From an uncultured Sutterella sp. (GTDB lineage: Bacteria > Pseudomonadota > Gammaproteobacteria > Burkholderiales > Burkholderiaceae_F), in contig LR994475.1 in the NCBI GenBank assembly GCA_905186105.1, positions 1,542,468-1,548,597 of the forward strand: 6,130 nt of DNA, given 5' to 3'. This document shows, piece by piece, positions 1 through 6,130 of this stretch (positions are counted from its first letter, which is position 1; every line of letters begins with the position of its first letter). The notes under the pieces were generated by a model. It was given only the letters and a program-made list of their open reading frames with translations, was not told the origin of the DNA and did no database searches. A program made the translations under genes and the position numbers.

Positions 1-942
1 ACCCTTCTCCTCGGTTCAGCTACGCTACTCTATTATTTCCCAACGACGGGCACCACTCTCTTTGAAGGCACAATAGCTAATATCTTGATTTGCGTGAGTT
101 TTGTGCTTTCTAATACAGCTGTCTATCGCGCTACAGGTGCAATCTTTTCAGGAGAGTCCCGCGTAACCGCCTTCTCAAGACTCAATGCCCTTAATAGCAT
201 TCTTGAAATTATTGCCCCGCTCGGGGTCGGATTTCTCTTTGACCTATATCCCGAAGACTTGTCAGCCGCGTTAGGGCTTTTTGCCTGCCTGGCGCTTCTC
301 CTTCCACGTACTTTCCCCTCAGCTCACCTCTACCCCAATACCCAAATGCGATCCTTTTCGCTTTGGTCAAACCTACGCCGCTTATCTACCTCTCAAATCT
401 TACTGGGTGGTATTTTGTCAGGTGCCGGGATTCACGCAATCATTTCAATTATCACAATAGTGATTCCGATAGCGGCACCAGGGCTCGCGCTCTCAACCCG
501 TGACGTGGGTTACCTCTTAGCCGCTTTTGCCTTTTCGCAATTTATCGCGTGCTTGTGGCTTTCTGCACACCCTGACACCACTAAACTCTGCCGACGTTTA
601 TTCTTGAGTCTGATCGTGGGGGGCATTGTCATGACGACGACCTACTGTGCGGTAGGCTTTTATTCGTTGCTTCTTGTCAGCATGATCGTTGGCGCTGCGT
701 TGGGACTCGTGCATCCTCTCTCGATGAGCATCATCTTTCAGTACTCAGAACCAGGCGCCGTGGGAGACATCGTTGGTGTACGCCTTATGCTTAATAACTT
801 TGCCCGCATCTTAGCACCCACCATTATGGGCATTGCGCTTGACTTTATGACGGGGTCGGCTTTCTTGTCGTGGATTGGTGTAGCAATCTTAGTGTCGGTC
901 GGCGTGGCGCTTTGGATAAGGAAAACGTCCGAACCTCAGTAA
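1..942 (+). CDS. MFS transporter, C-terminal part (left end outside window)
   Basis: Inner-membrane transporter of the major facilitator superfamily; substrate unknown. The reading frame is open from base 1 to the TAA at 940-942, giving 313 visible residues. A TTG at 85 is not the start, because the homologous frame continues upstream of it. Hydrophobic segments recur along the whole protein (for example visible residues about 25-45, 65-80, 88-102, 130-155, 165-185, 200-240 and 285-308), and it ends in a short charged tail (RKTSEPQ). It aligns almost without gaps with the second MFS gene at 4217-5397: the motif PLSMS followed by VGD, VRL and LAP has a counterpart there, with 20 of 47 residues identical by hand count in that block. 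By this alignment about 80 N-terminal residues lie left of the window, for a full length near 393. It converges on the autotransporter gene, with a stem-loop between them. Family is confident from topology and the paralogue; function is not. Confidence 0.88.
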   Translation, partial: TLLLGSATLLYYFPTTGTTLFEGTIANILICVSFVLSNTAVYRATGAIFSGESRVTAFSRLNALNSILEIIAPLGVGFLFDLYPEDLSAALGLFACLALLLPRTFPSAHLYPNTQMRSFSLWSNLRRLSTSQILLGGILSGAGIHAIISIITIVIPIAAPGLALSTRDVGYLLAAFAFSQFIACLWLSAHPDTTKLCRRLFLSLIVGGIVMTTTYCAVGFYSLLLVSMIVGAALGLVHPLSMSIIFQYSEPGAVGDIVGVRLMLNNFARILAPTIMGIALDFMTGSAFLSWIGVAILVSVGVALWIRKTSEPQ

Positions 943-991
943 TTAGGTTAAATCCCGTCTACTGATTACTCGAAGATTACACAATGAGAAA

Positions 992-1029
992 GGCTGCCGA
1001 TTTTTTGAAATAACATCAAATCGGCAGCC
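992..1029. terminator. Stem-loop terminator between convergent genes
   Basis: A perfect 12-bp inverted repeat (GGCTGCCGATTT at 992-1003 and AAATCGGCAGCC at 1018-1029) encloses a 14-base loop. On the minus strand it is followed by TTTCTCATT, so it best serves the autotransporter, whose stop codon lies about 40 bases before it. On the plus strand the tail is poorer in T (CTAAATCAAACTCTTTT), but the hairpin lies 49 bases after the MFS stop codon and may work in both directions. Confidence 0.8.
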
Positions 1030-1069
1030 CTAAATCAAACTCTTTTAAATGAGTTCTTTAGATCACAAA

Positions 1070-3349
1070 TTAAAAGACATACCTTGCACCGACCGTCCAC
1101 TTCCAGGATTCTTTGACGTCACCGCCAGCGGTCTTTTCAAGGTCTACAAAGGTATAGGTCGACTTGGAAAGGTCAAAGTTTGCGCCAATACCGTATTCAA
1201 CCCATGTATCTCCCAATTCTTCCTTGATCTGAGCGGTCTGCAATTTACCCGTCGAGTTGACCTTAGAAGCGGTTGCTTCCATATCGCCCATAAAGTCATG
1301 CAAAACAGCTACTCGAGCATAGATATTGCCCCTTTGCTTCGGGAAATAGAAGCCAGAGCGAACTCCTAAGCGTCCAACTAAACTGTCGCAGTCATCTTGT
1401 TCAACACGAACACCATTGCGTGCGATGAAATCATCACCCATAATGCGACCATAGGTCAAACCTGCCGACGGCTCAACGAATGCGACATCATTCAATTGGA
1501 AATGCCAACCCGCTTCAGCACCAAGACTAAAAGCGTTATTGTCGAAATCGCCCTTCATCGTGCCAGAAGTAAATTCATTGGACAAACGAGAATACTTAGC
1601 GATCACATCAACAAACTGACCGTTTTCAGCAAGCCATGTGCCATAAGCGGTCAAGCCATACATATTGGAGTTGCTATCGCCCATGTCAAAGGTCGAAGAA
1701 CCATCTGTGTACGAGAAAGCCCCGCCGACCTTCCAACCTGAACCTACGTCAACATCAGCACCAACTTGGAGAGTCGTGTTCTTTGCCTTAACAGACTGAG
1801 CGCCGTATTCCTGTTCTGAGCCATAGAAACGTGCCCAAGCCCCTACCGTACCGTCAAGATCACGCAATTCACCCATACGCTTAAAGAGCGTATCGTTTTC
1901 ATGACGCCATTGAACTGCGGAAAGAGCAGCAATGGATCCATAGCCATCTAGTTTTGTGTTCTTCGCAAGTGTAGCTGTCGAGGTTGTCCCGTCGGAATTT
2001 TGCGTTAACGTTGCGTCGCCCAAAATTTCCCCACCAGAAATGGTGAGGGTCTTTTCTACTGCTTGCGAGGGATCGCCAAAAATAACGTTATCCAAAACGG
2101 ATTTACCCGCTTGATCAATGTTATTTAAATCGTCAGTCGTGACGCCCTTAACACCCAGGTCAAGCTTTGTTGATTCAGGAGTAGCAACCGCACCAATCTT
2201 GACAGTTGGCGTCGCAATAGTATCGCCGTCAAGCTTGCCAGCGAGATTTAAGGTACCACCAGAACCACTGAGTTTATCTACAGTAAGACTTTCCGTAGAT
2301 TGTCCATTCAAGTTAATAACGCCACCGTCCAAAGTAAGGTCGTTCACGAAGCTGGACTTGTCAGTATTCCACTGAGCCCCGCTTGCGATCCCCATTTGCA
2401 TCTTATTAACTTCGTCCTTCCCTTGTGGAGGTTGTGGTTTACCGCTAATAAAGACATTACCATTCAAATAGGAATCAGACCCCTTAAGGTTGATCAATAC
2501 GTCAGCGTCAACCGTTGTGCCTGATGTAGGACCATCGTAATAGAAGATCACATCACCATCGATTTGAACATTTGCTTGATTATTTTTATTGATTGTTACG
2601 ATCGACTTGCCACGGGTACTAATAGCAGTTCTGGCATCAATTTTCAGATTGCCGTTAATCTCAACCTGCCCTTGGGAATACGCGACAATACCAATGTCAG
2701 AATACTCGCCAGCAGAATCAGGATTTGCTACGCCTGAATGTACATTGATTAAAGTATTATCGGCGTTGATCGTGACTTTGCTAATGTTATCTGTATTCGT
2801 TGTGGAATTATTCTGAACCCACATTCCTACGGCATAACCATTTGTGGAATTGGCTTCGAGGACAACATTCCCTGCAGTAATATCAATAGTGGTAGCTTGC
2901 GGAGCATCGTAGTTAACATTACGCATCGCCTCCAATGCCGTAGCATCACTATCAGCAGTAACAGTAATGCCAACTTTATTAGCGTTAGTAATGGCAATCT
3001 TACCTGCGTGTGTTGACTTAATATATTTGTTGGTTTCATTTCCCATTAAAGATGAGCTTAAACCTGCAGCGTAACCTCCCTGCTTTCCATTCGTAACCGT
3101 TACATTAACATCTCCAACATTAGTGACCGTTGCTTTGTTTAGAACTCGAACGCCATTGAGACCATTTGCAGAATTCTTAACAACCAGGTTACTTAAATCA
3201 AGTTGTTGAGTCCCTTCTTTTACATAATGCCCAGCCACAGGATCTTGAAAAAAGCTTGGCTGTACGATTTCATGAGATGAAGCTATCGGTAAAAAAAGGC
3301 TAGAAACAGCGATACCGATCACTGAATGGTAGAATTTGACCGCTTTCAT
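1070..3349 (-). CDS. Autotransporter (type Va) with beta-helical passenger and C-terminal beta-barrel
   Basis: Surface protein of 759 residues secreted by the classical autotransporter route: Sec export, barrel insertion by the BAM complex, and passenger display outside. Residues 1-25 form a signal peptide (basic start MKAVK, hydrophobic core, probable cleavage after IASS). Residues about 26-465 are a Gly/Asn/Thr/Val-rich passenger with recurring short strands such as GGYAAGL, NGYAVGM and SDIGIVAY, as expected for a right-handed beta-helix. I see no protease serine motif or other catalytic site. Residues about 470-497 are a linker helix leading into the barrel. Residues about 500-759 are the autotransporter beta-domain, with alternating strands, EAGWHF and VEPSAGLTYG, and the terminal strand ending in RYVF with the typical final Phe. 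The only Cys is residue 654 in the barrel. ATG at 3347-3349 is chosen because the signal peptide starts there and AGGAGGT lies just upstream. The gene has its own promoter region and terminator, so it is probably monocistronic. The ligand or role (adhesion, aggregation) is unknown. Confidence 0.93.
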   Translation of the reverse strand: MKAVKFYHSVIGIAVSSLFLPIASSHEIVQPSFFQDPVAGHYVKEGTQQLDLSNLVVKNSANGLNGVRVLNKATVTNVGDVNVTVTNGKQGGYAAGLSSSLMGNETNKYIKSTHAGKIAITNANKVGITVTADSDATALEAMRNVNYDAPQATTIDITAGNVVLEANSTNGYAVGMWVQNNSTTNTDNISKVTINADNTLINVHSGVANPDSAGEYSDIGIVAYSQGQVEINGNLKIDARTAISTRGKSIVTINKNNQANVQIDGDVIFYYDGPTSGTTVDADVLINLKGSDSYLNGNVFISGKPQPPQGKDEVNKMQMGIASGAQWNTDKSSFVNDLTLDGGVINLNGQSTESLTVDKLSGSGGTLNLAGKLDGDTIATPTVKIGAVATPESTKLDLGVKGVTTDDLNNIDQAGKSVLDNVIFGDPSQAVEKTLTISGGEILGDATLTQNSDGTTSTATLAKNTKLDGYGSIAALSAVQWRHENDTLFKRMGELRDLDGTVGAWARFYGSEQEYGAQSVKAKNTTLQVGADVDVGSGWKVGGAFSYTDGSSTFDMGDSNSNMYGLTAYGTWLAENGQFVDVIAKYSRLSNEFTSGTMKGDFDNNAFSLGAEAGWHFQLNDVAFVEPSAGLTYGRIMGDDFIARNGVRVEQDDCDSLVGRLGVRSGFYFPKQRGNIYARVAVLHDFMGDMEATASKVNSTGKLQTAQIKEELGDTWVEYGIGANFDLSKSTYTFVDLEKTAGGDVKESWKWTVGARYVF

Positions 3350-3352
3350 ATT

Positions 3353-3359
3353 ACCTCCT
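3353..3359 (-). promoter_or_regulatory. Strong Shine-Dalgarno of the autotransporter
   Basis: Read on the minus strand the sequence is CAGGAGGTAATATG: a full AGGAGGT three bases before the ATG. The match to the anti-SD is near perfect and the spacing is on the short side. It fixes the start codon and implies efficient translation. Confidence 0.85.
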
Positions 3360-3506
3360 GAGATGAGTAATTGGTTTAAAGCGTTAACTCCGAATAAGAT
3401 CTCAAATTAGCCTTTGCTGTACAGGGTGAAAGGGAGGTTAACCCTAATATGTTGTCAATCAGCAACGTCACTCAATATCAAAATTCCATGTCTAACAGAC
3501 ATAATG

Positions 3507-3517
3507 AAAGTATTGTA
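3507..3517 (-). promoter_or_regulatory. Candidate -10 region of the autotransporter promoter
   Basis: On the minus strand 3517-3507 reads TACAATACTTT, giving overlapping -10 candidates TACAAT (3517-3512) and TACTTT (3512-3507). At a 17-base spacer from TACAAT the -35 position holds only ATCAAT, a poor match, as expected when an activator bound just upstream replaces the -35 contact. With TACAAT the adjacent FNR-type palindrome is centred near -37.5; with TACTTT it is near -42.5, close to the classical -41.5. The leader would be about 150 bases. The exact start is inferred, not seen. Confidence 0.4.
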
Positions 3518-3535
3518 CCTATCGCGTTGGAAATA

Positions 3536-3549
3536 TTGATTTAAATCAA
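3536..3549. promoter_or_regulatory. Perfect FNR-type box (TTGAT-N4-ATCAA)
   Basis: TTGATTTAAATCAA is a complete 14-bp palindrome that matches the FNR/ANR consensus TTGATNNNNATCAA at every defined position. It lies 187-200 bases upstream of the autotransporter ATG, with TACAAT/TACTTT -10 candidates 18-23 bases further towards the gene. FNR is an oxygen-labile iron-sulfur activator that works under anaerobic conditions, so the likely meaning is anaerobic activation of the autotransporter. CRP-family regulators with related sites could also bind. The nearest plus-strand gene is a relic, so the minus-strand gene is the likely target. Confidence 0.65.
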
Positions 3550-3577
3550 AAATATTCAACGTGCAAGAATTTGGTAA

Positions 3578-3946
3578 ATAAGCCCTCACGAAATTTTTGC
3601 CTTCGGTGAGAGCTTATTAAAAATTCAGGTTAACAGAAATTATGAATTTGACAATTTCTGGTTTGAGTCTGCCTACCAACCCAGTGTGCTCACGAACTAT
3701 CTGATGCTTCGGAAATTAAACGATCCGTTGAATTTTGTTGAAACAGTCACGATAAATCCCAAAAGATTGCTAACAAGCCGTCCCTACGATCAACTCGACG
3801 TCAACGTGCTATTGCATCAAACTGGATACTTAACGATTCGCTCTGTCACAGAGGCAGGGAGCTTGAAACTTGGTTCTCCCAATCGAGAAGTTGAAGCTTC
3901 TATGGCGGAACTTTACCTTCAAATGAAAAGCGTGGAAGACGATTGA
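3578..3946 (+). pseudogene. Remnant of AAA-ATPase-like / PD-(D/E)XK nuclease family gene
   Basis: A 122-residue open stretch resembles only the middle of the large 'AAA-ATPase-like' proteins (Pfam AAA-ATPase_like with a following PDDEXK_9 nuclease domain; roughly 500-600 residues when whole). Recognised pieces, in the family's order, are SPHEIF near the start, FDNFWFESA, PSVLTNYL, LLHQTGYLTI and SPNREVEASMAELY. The N-terminal P-loop ATPase core and the C-terminal nuclease core are missing. A GTG at 3686 would start only inside the homologous block, so it is not a credible start. Just upstream, GTA AAT (3574-3579) would continue the homology if one A near 3580-3581 were removed, which suggests a one-base insertion at the left end. 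The stop is TGA at 3944-3946. No ribosome binding site is visible. The role of intact family members is poorly known. I am fairly sure of the family from motif memory and confident that the gene is not intact. Confidence 0.7.
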
Positions 3947-4086
3947 ATCATCAGGCACGAACTCAAAAATCAAGGTTCGATGAGTAAACAATGAAAAGAG
4001 CCAACCCGTGACTACGAGCTGGCGCTTCATGCTTTTAGTAGCGAAGGATTTTTCAATACGGTTAGGTTTTCTTGATCAGAACCCTC
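3947..4086 (+). other. Decayed or non-coding spacer with no supported gene
   Basis: No frame here gives a recognisable protein. One plus-strand frame (3995-4069, stop at 4070) reads RDYELALHAF and EGFFNT; the first part faintly recalls the segment before the nuclease core of PDDEXK_9 proteins, so this may be further debris of the relic upstream. A 70-codon frame with a GTG at 4008 runs to a TGA at 4218-4220, overlapping the next gene's ATG as ATGA. It lacks a good ribosome binding site and resembles nothing I know, so I do not call it a gene. Confidence 0.35.
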
Positions 4087-4115
4087 TTGGTAGTTACGCT
4101 CAGAAGCCTTATAAA
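4087..4115 (+). promoter_or_regulatory. Sigma70-type promoter for the second MFS gene
   Basis: TTGGTA (4087-4092) and TATAAA (4110-4115) are separated by exactly 17 bases, matching the -35 and -10 consensus at 4 of 6 and 5 of 6 positions. Transcription would begin near 4122 and leave a leader of about 95 bases before the ATG at 4217. It is the best promoter match I found in the spacer upstream of this gene. Confidence 0.5.
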
Positions 4116-4216
4116 CATGATCCGACCTCGTTAAAATGGAGTGACTTGACCAGTAAAAACAACTATCTTTCAACCATTACTGACCTAAAAGCGCACCATA
4201 GAACCACGCGCTACAC

Positions 4217-5397
4217 ATGACTACAGCTTCATTACCCATCGCCTTTTGGCAGCTACTCTACCCGTGGTTTGCCAATTCAATCGTTGCACGCGCTGTTCAA
4301 CTATCGTTGATCTTTCATGCCGTCGCCTCGAACACACCGTCGGCGTGGGTATCGACCATGTTGGCTGCAGGCGCAACCGCGAGCACCTTAATGACGGTAC
4401 CCGTCGGGAGACTCTTCAATCATTGGGGACCCGGACCACTCAATCGAATCTCATCCTACTTTTGCCTCGCTGGCACCCTTGGGCTCTATCTCTTTCCTGT
4501 GGACTTTGACCACATCTACTTTTCTATTCTGATTTGGGTACTCGTTGGGCAGAGCCTTCTTTTTACATCAGTCGCTAGTTATCGTGGTATGGGTGGGTTG
4601 TTTACGAGTAAACAACGTCTAGTTGCCTTTGCCCGTATGAATATCGTTAGTAATTTGAGCGATATAGTGACGCCGCTTGCTATCGGTTGGCTGTTCTTCA
4701 TAGACCCAACATTCATTCCGATCGTCTCCGGGCTTTTAGGGGTTACGAACTTTTTGGTACCACAACCCAAGATCGTTCCGCAAAGCGTCAATGAAACGCC
4801 CGCGGCGTCTTTATCGCTATTTACTAACCTCAAAAAGGTCTTAGTGACGCGCCCCGTCTATTTGGCTATTTTGATTGGGGCAGCCATCCATTCGATCCTC
4901 TTCGTGTTTGACCTCATCATTCCTATCACAGGGACAGGTTTTAACCTCACATCAACGCAAGTAGGTACGATCCTCTCGACACTCGCCCTATTGCAAGCCG
5001 TGGCAAGTACCTATTTGTCGATGAAACCGTTTCCGTCAGAAACGCTCTTCAATCACTTTTTAGAAGTACTCTTTTTGGGTAGCATCGCCCTACTCTTTGC
5101 GTTTATGACACAAGAATTTCTTTCTTTGTTGATCGCGACCCTTATCATTGGGCTTGGCTTTGGGATGATCCAACCGCTCTCGATGAGCTTGATCTATCAC
5201 CACACAGAGCAAGCTTCAGTGGGCGACGCGGTGAGTATTCGCTTGTTACTTAATAGCTTAGGCGCATTTGTGCGCCGATGGTGTTGGCGCTAGCACTAAG
5301 TTACATGGCACCGACCACGTTCTTGAGTGTGATGGGTGGTTTGATCTTTGGCGTGGCGGCGGTGTTGAAGTGGGTCGTCAAAACTGAAGAAAAATAG
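4217..5397 (+). pseudogene. MFS transporter, disrupted by a single-base frameshift
   Basis: Twelve-helix-type major facilitator superfamily transporter of the inner membrane, substrate unknown. The frame from ATG 4217 runs through helices from about residue 8 onward, with a motif-A-like loop GRLFNHWGPG at 64-73 and PLSMS near 320. It then leaves the homologous frame at about 5270-5272 and stops at 5291-5293 after aberrant residues ending in RRWCWR. The -1 frame resumes exactly where homology requires, with APMVLALALSYMAP, a last membrane segment and KTEEK before TAG 5395-5397. Adding one base after GT at 5270-5271 restores a 393-residue protein that aligns without gaps to the paralogue at the left of the window (LNSLGAFVAP against LNNFARILAP). 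ATG 4217 is the first start after an in-frame TAG at 4199, but no Shine-Dalgarno is evident. The break removes the last helix, so the product is probably inactive unless the missing base is a sequencing error. The gene converges on the flavoprotein gene. Confidence 0.85.
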
Positions 5398-5440
5398 CCC
5401 AAGCTCGACTGTCTTTTTGCACTGAGATGAAAAGCATGAA

Positions 5441-5471
5441 CGGCATGAAACGTATTCATCACTTCATGCCG
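5441..5471. terminator. Stem-loop between convergent MFS and flavoprotein genes
   Basis: A perfect 9-bp inverted repeat, CGGCATGAA at 5441-5449 and TTCATGCCG at 5463-5471, encloses a 13-base loop. On the minus strand it is followed by T-containing sequence (TTCATGCTTTTCATC), and it lies about 33 bases past the flavoprotein stop. On the plus strand it is 44 bases past the MFS stop, but the tail is weak (CTCAATGTTTG). It is probably a terminator for the flavoprotein and possibly for both genes. Confidence 0.6.
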
Positions 5472-5503
5472 CTCAATGTTTGTGAATAGCCAATCTACGT
5501 CAA

Positions 5504-6130
5504 TCAGAGCTTATTCTTAGCTGCCGACAAACCTGCCTGACGACCGTTCACCAAGCAGTCCATCACGGCACAAGCACCGATACGTACTGCACCGTGAATA
5601 CCACCCACGCATTCGCCAGCAGCGAAGAGACCAGGAATTGGTTGATCGGTTTCAACATCAAGCACAGCAGTCGTGACGTTGGTCGCCACACCACCCATGC
5701 AGTGGTGAACCTTCGGACTCATTTCAGAGACATAGAAAGGTGCCTTACCCAAGTACTTAGCGCGCTTATCAAAGCGACGGTTAAAGTCCTTATCCTTGCC
5801 GCTTGCGAGCAATTCGTTATAGCGAGCAACCGTACCCTCAAGGGTCTTCAAATCAAGTTGATAAGCGTCAGCGAGATCTTTGAGCGAATCAAACTTACGA
5901 AGTGCACCTGACTTGAGAATCTTGGCAACTAACCCAGGACGCACAACTTCCATTTCGTCCACACCATTTTGGTCAGCCACTACCAAAGCCTTACCACCAC
6001 GATTGATGACACCCAAGATGGCATCGGTGCAGACCTTACGGTCACCAAATTCGTCAACAAAACGACGGCTCGTTTGAGAGTCAACCCAAACACCAAAAAG
6101 GCTACTGGCAATCGTCGCAAAGTGGCTGGT
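5504..6130 (-). CDS. Fumarate-reductase/flavocytochrome-c-type FAD protein, C-terminal part (start outside window)
   Basis: C-terminal 208 residues of a flavoprotein of the soluble fumarate reductase/urocanate reductase family, which reduces a double bond in an organic acceptor with electrons passed through FAD, usually in the periplasm. The frame is open to the right edge; a TTG at 6016 is internal. Family landmarks are RRFVDEFGDR (visible residues 22-31), whose last Arg matches the active-site acid Arg of Shewanella fumarate reductase; the pair HH in VHHCMGG (142-143), matching the substrate-binding His; and GLFAAGECVGGIHGA followed by VRIG, with Arg183 matching the second substrate-binding Arg. 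The PIPGLFAAGE segment is the usual FAD-binding strand near the C terminus. The protein ends 18 residues after the DCLVNGR segment, as is normal. The N-terminal dinucleotide-binding fold, any signal peptide and any haem or FMN domain lie beyond the window. Residues next to Arg183 (AVRIGACA rather than the commoner ANRLGGNA) differ from fumarate reductases, so the substrate may not be fumarate. Confidence 0.9.
   Translation of the reverse strand, partial: TSHFATIASSLFGVWVDSQTSRRFVDEFGDRKVCTDAILGVINRGGKALVVADQNGVDEMEVVRPGLVAKILKSGALRKFDSLKDLADAYQLDLKTLEGTVARYNELLASGKDKDFNRRFDKRAKYLGKAPFYVSEMSPKVHHCMGGVATNVTTAVLDVETDQPIPGLFAAGECVGGIHGAVRIGACAVMDCLVNGRQAGLSAAKNKL

Noticed and set aside
1049..2816. 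Several plus-strand open frames of 74-114 codons opposite the autotransporter gene
   Set aside because: They are antisense shadows of a clear, well-supported coding sequence and encode nothing recognisable, with no consistent start signals.
2827..3039. Leu-rich 70-codon minus-strand frame within the autotransporter gene
   Set aside because: It overlaps the real passenger frame on the same strand; its Leu-rich composition comes from the out-of-frame reading of Thr/Asn/Val codons.
3453..3458. Perfect TTGACA (-35-like) on the minus strand upstream of the autotransporter
   Set aside because: At 16-18 bases further on there is only C/T-rich sequence (around CTCCCTT) with no -10 match, so it is not a convincing promoter.
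3577..3618. 13-bp inverted repeat with one mismatch (AATAAGCCCTCAC and GTGAGAGCTTATT)
   Set aside because: It lies within the homologous part of the AAA-ATPase-like relic and lacks a T tract on either strand, so a terminator role is not supported.
3634..3660. 8-bp inverted repeat CAGAAATT / AATTTCTG
   Set aside because: It is AT-rich, falls inside the relic's coding homology, and has no associated gene end or start.
5266..5274. Programmed ribosomal frameshift in the second MFS gene
   Set aside because: The sequence ATTTGTGCG has no slippery X-XXY-YYZ heptamer and the paralogue needs no shift, so a simple indel is more likely.
5594..6077. Plus-strand open frames opposite the flavoprotein
   Set aside because: They are antisense shadows of a conserved coding region with recognisable active-site motifs.
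1..6130. CRISPR array, tRNA/rRNA, insertion sequence or complete defence system
   Set aside because: No direct-repeat array, RNA gene, transposase motif or terminal inverted repeats were seen; the only defence-like material is a relic lacking its ATPase and nuclease cores.

Overview
The window looks like a gut-type anaerobic or microaerobic Gram-negative, probably a betaproteobacterium of the Sutterellaceae (Sutterella/Parasutterella group). This rests on the combination of a classical autotransporter with a Sec signal peptide, a flavocytochrome-c/fumarate-reductase-type flavoprotein, a perfect FNR-type half-oxygen-sensing palindrome, and moderate GC. It is an inference from gene content, with no rRNA or marker gene to confirm it.

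Layout, left to right. (1) 1-942, plus strand: C-terminal four fifths of an MFS transporter, cut by the window edge. (2) 943-1069: short convergent spacer with a strong 12-bp stem-loop terminator. (3) 1070-3349, minus strand: complete 759-residue autotransporter with signal peptide, beta-helix-like passenger, linker helix and C-terminal beta-barrel ending in Phe. Its upstream region (3350-3577) carries a strong Shine-Dalgarno and a perfect FNR-type box. (4) 3578-3946, plus strand: a remnant of an AAA-ATPase-like/PD-(D/E)XK nuclease family gene without its N-terminal P-loop part or its C-terminal nuclease part. (5) 3947-4216: mostly non-coding or decayed sequence holding a good sigma70 promoter. 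(6) 4217-5397, plus strand: a second MFS transporter, paralogous to the first, broken by a one-base deletion near 5270-5272. (7) 5398-5503: convergent spacer with a 9-bp stem-loop. (8) 5504-6130, minus strand: C-terminal 208 residues of a fumarate-reductase-like FAD protein, cut by the right edge.

The genes do not form one operon: transcription is convergent at both 942/1070 and 5397/5504. The recurring theme is small-molecule uptake (MFS), cell-surface display (autotransporter) and anaerobic reduction of an organic acceptor (flavoprotein). The two MFS genes were probably once closer relatives or neighbours, and the interval between them holds the autotransporter and gene debris, which suggests rearrangement or insertion. 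I see no complete new defence system, CRISPR array, RNA gene, insertion sequence or tRNA. The most interesting items are the FNR-type control of the autotransporter, the nuclease/ATPase relic, the frameshifted transporter, and unusual residues around the flavoprotein's substrate-binding Arg.
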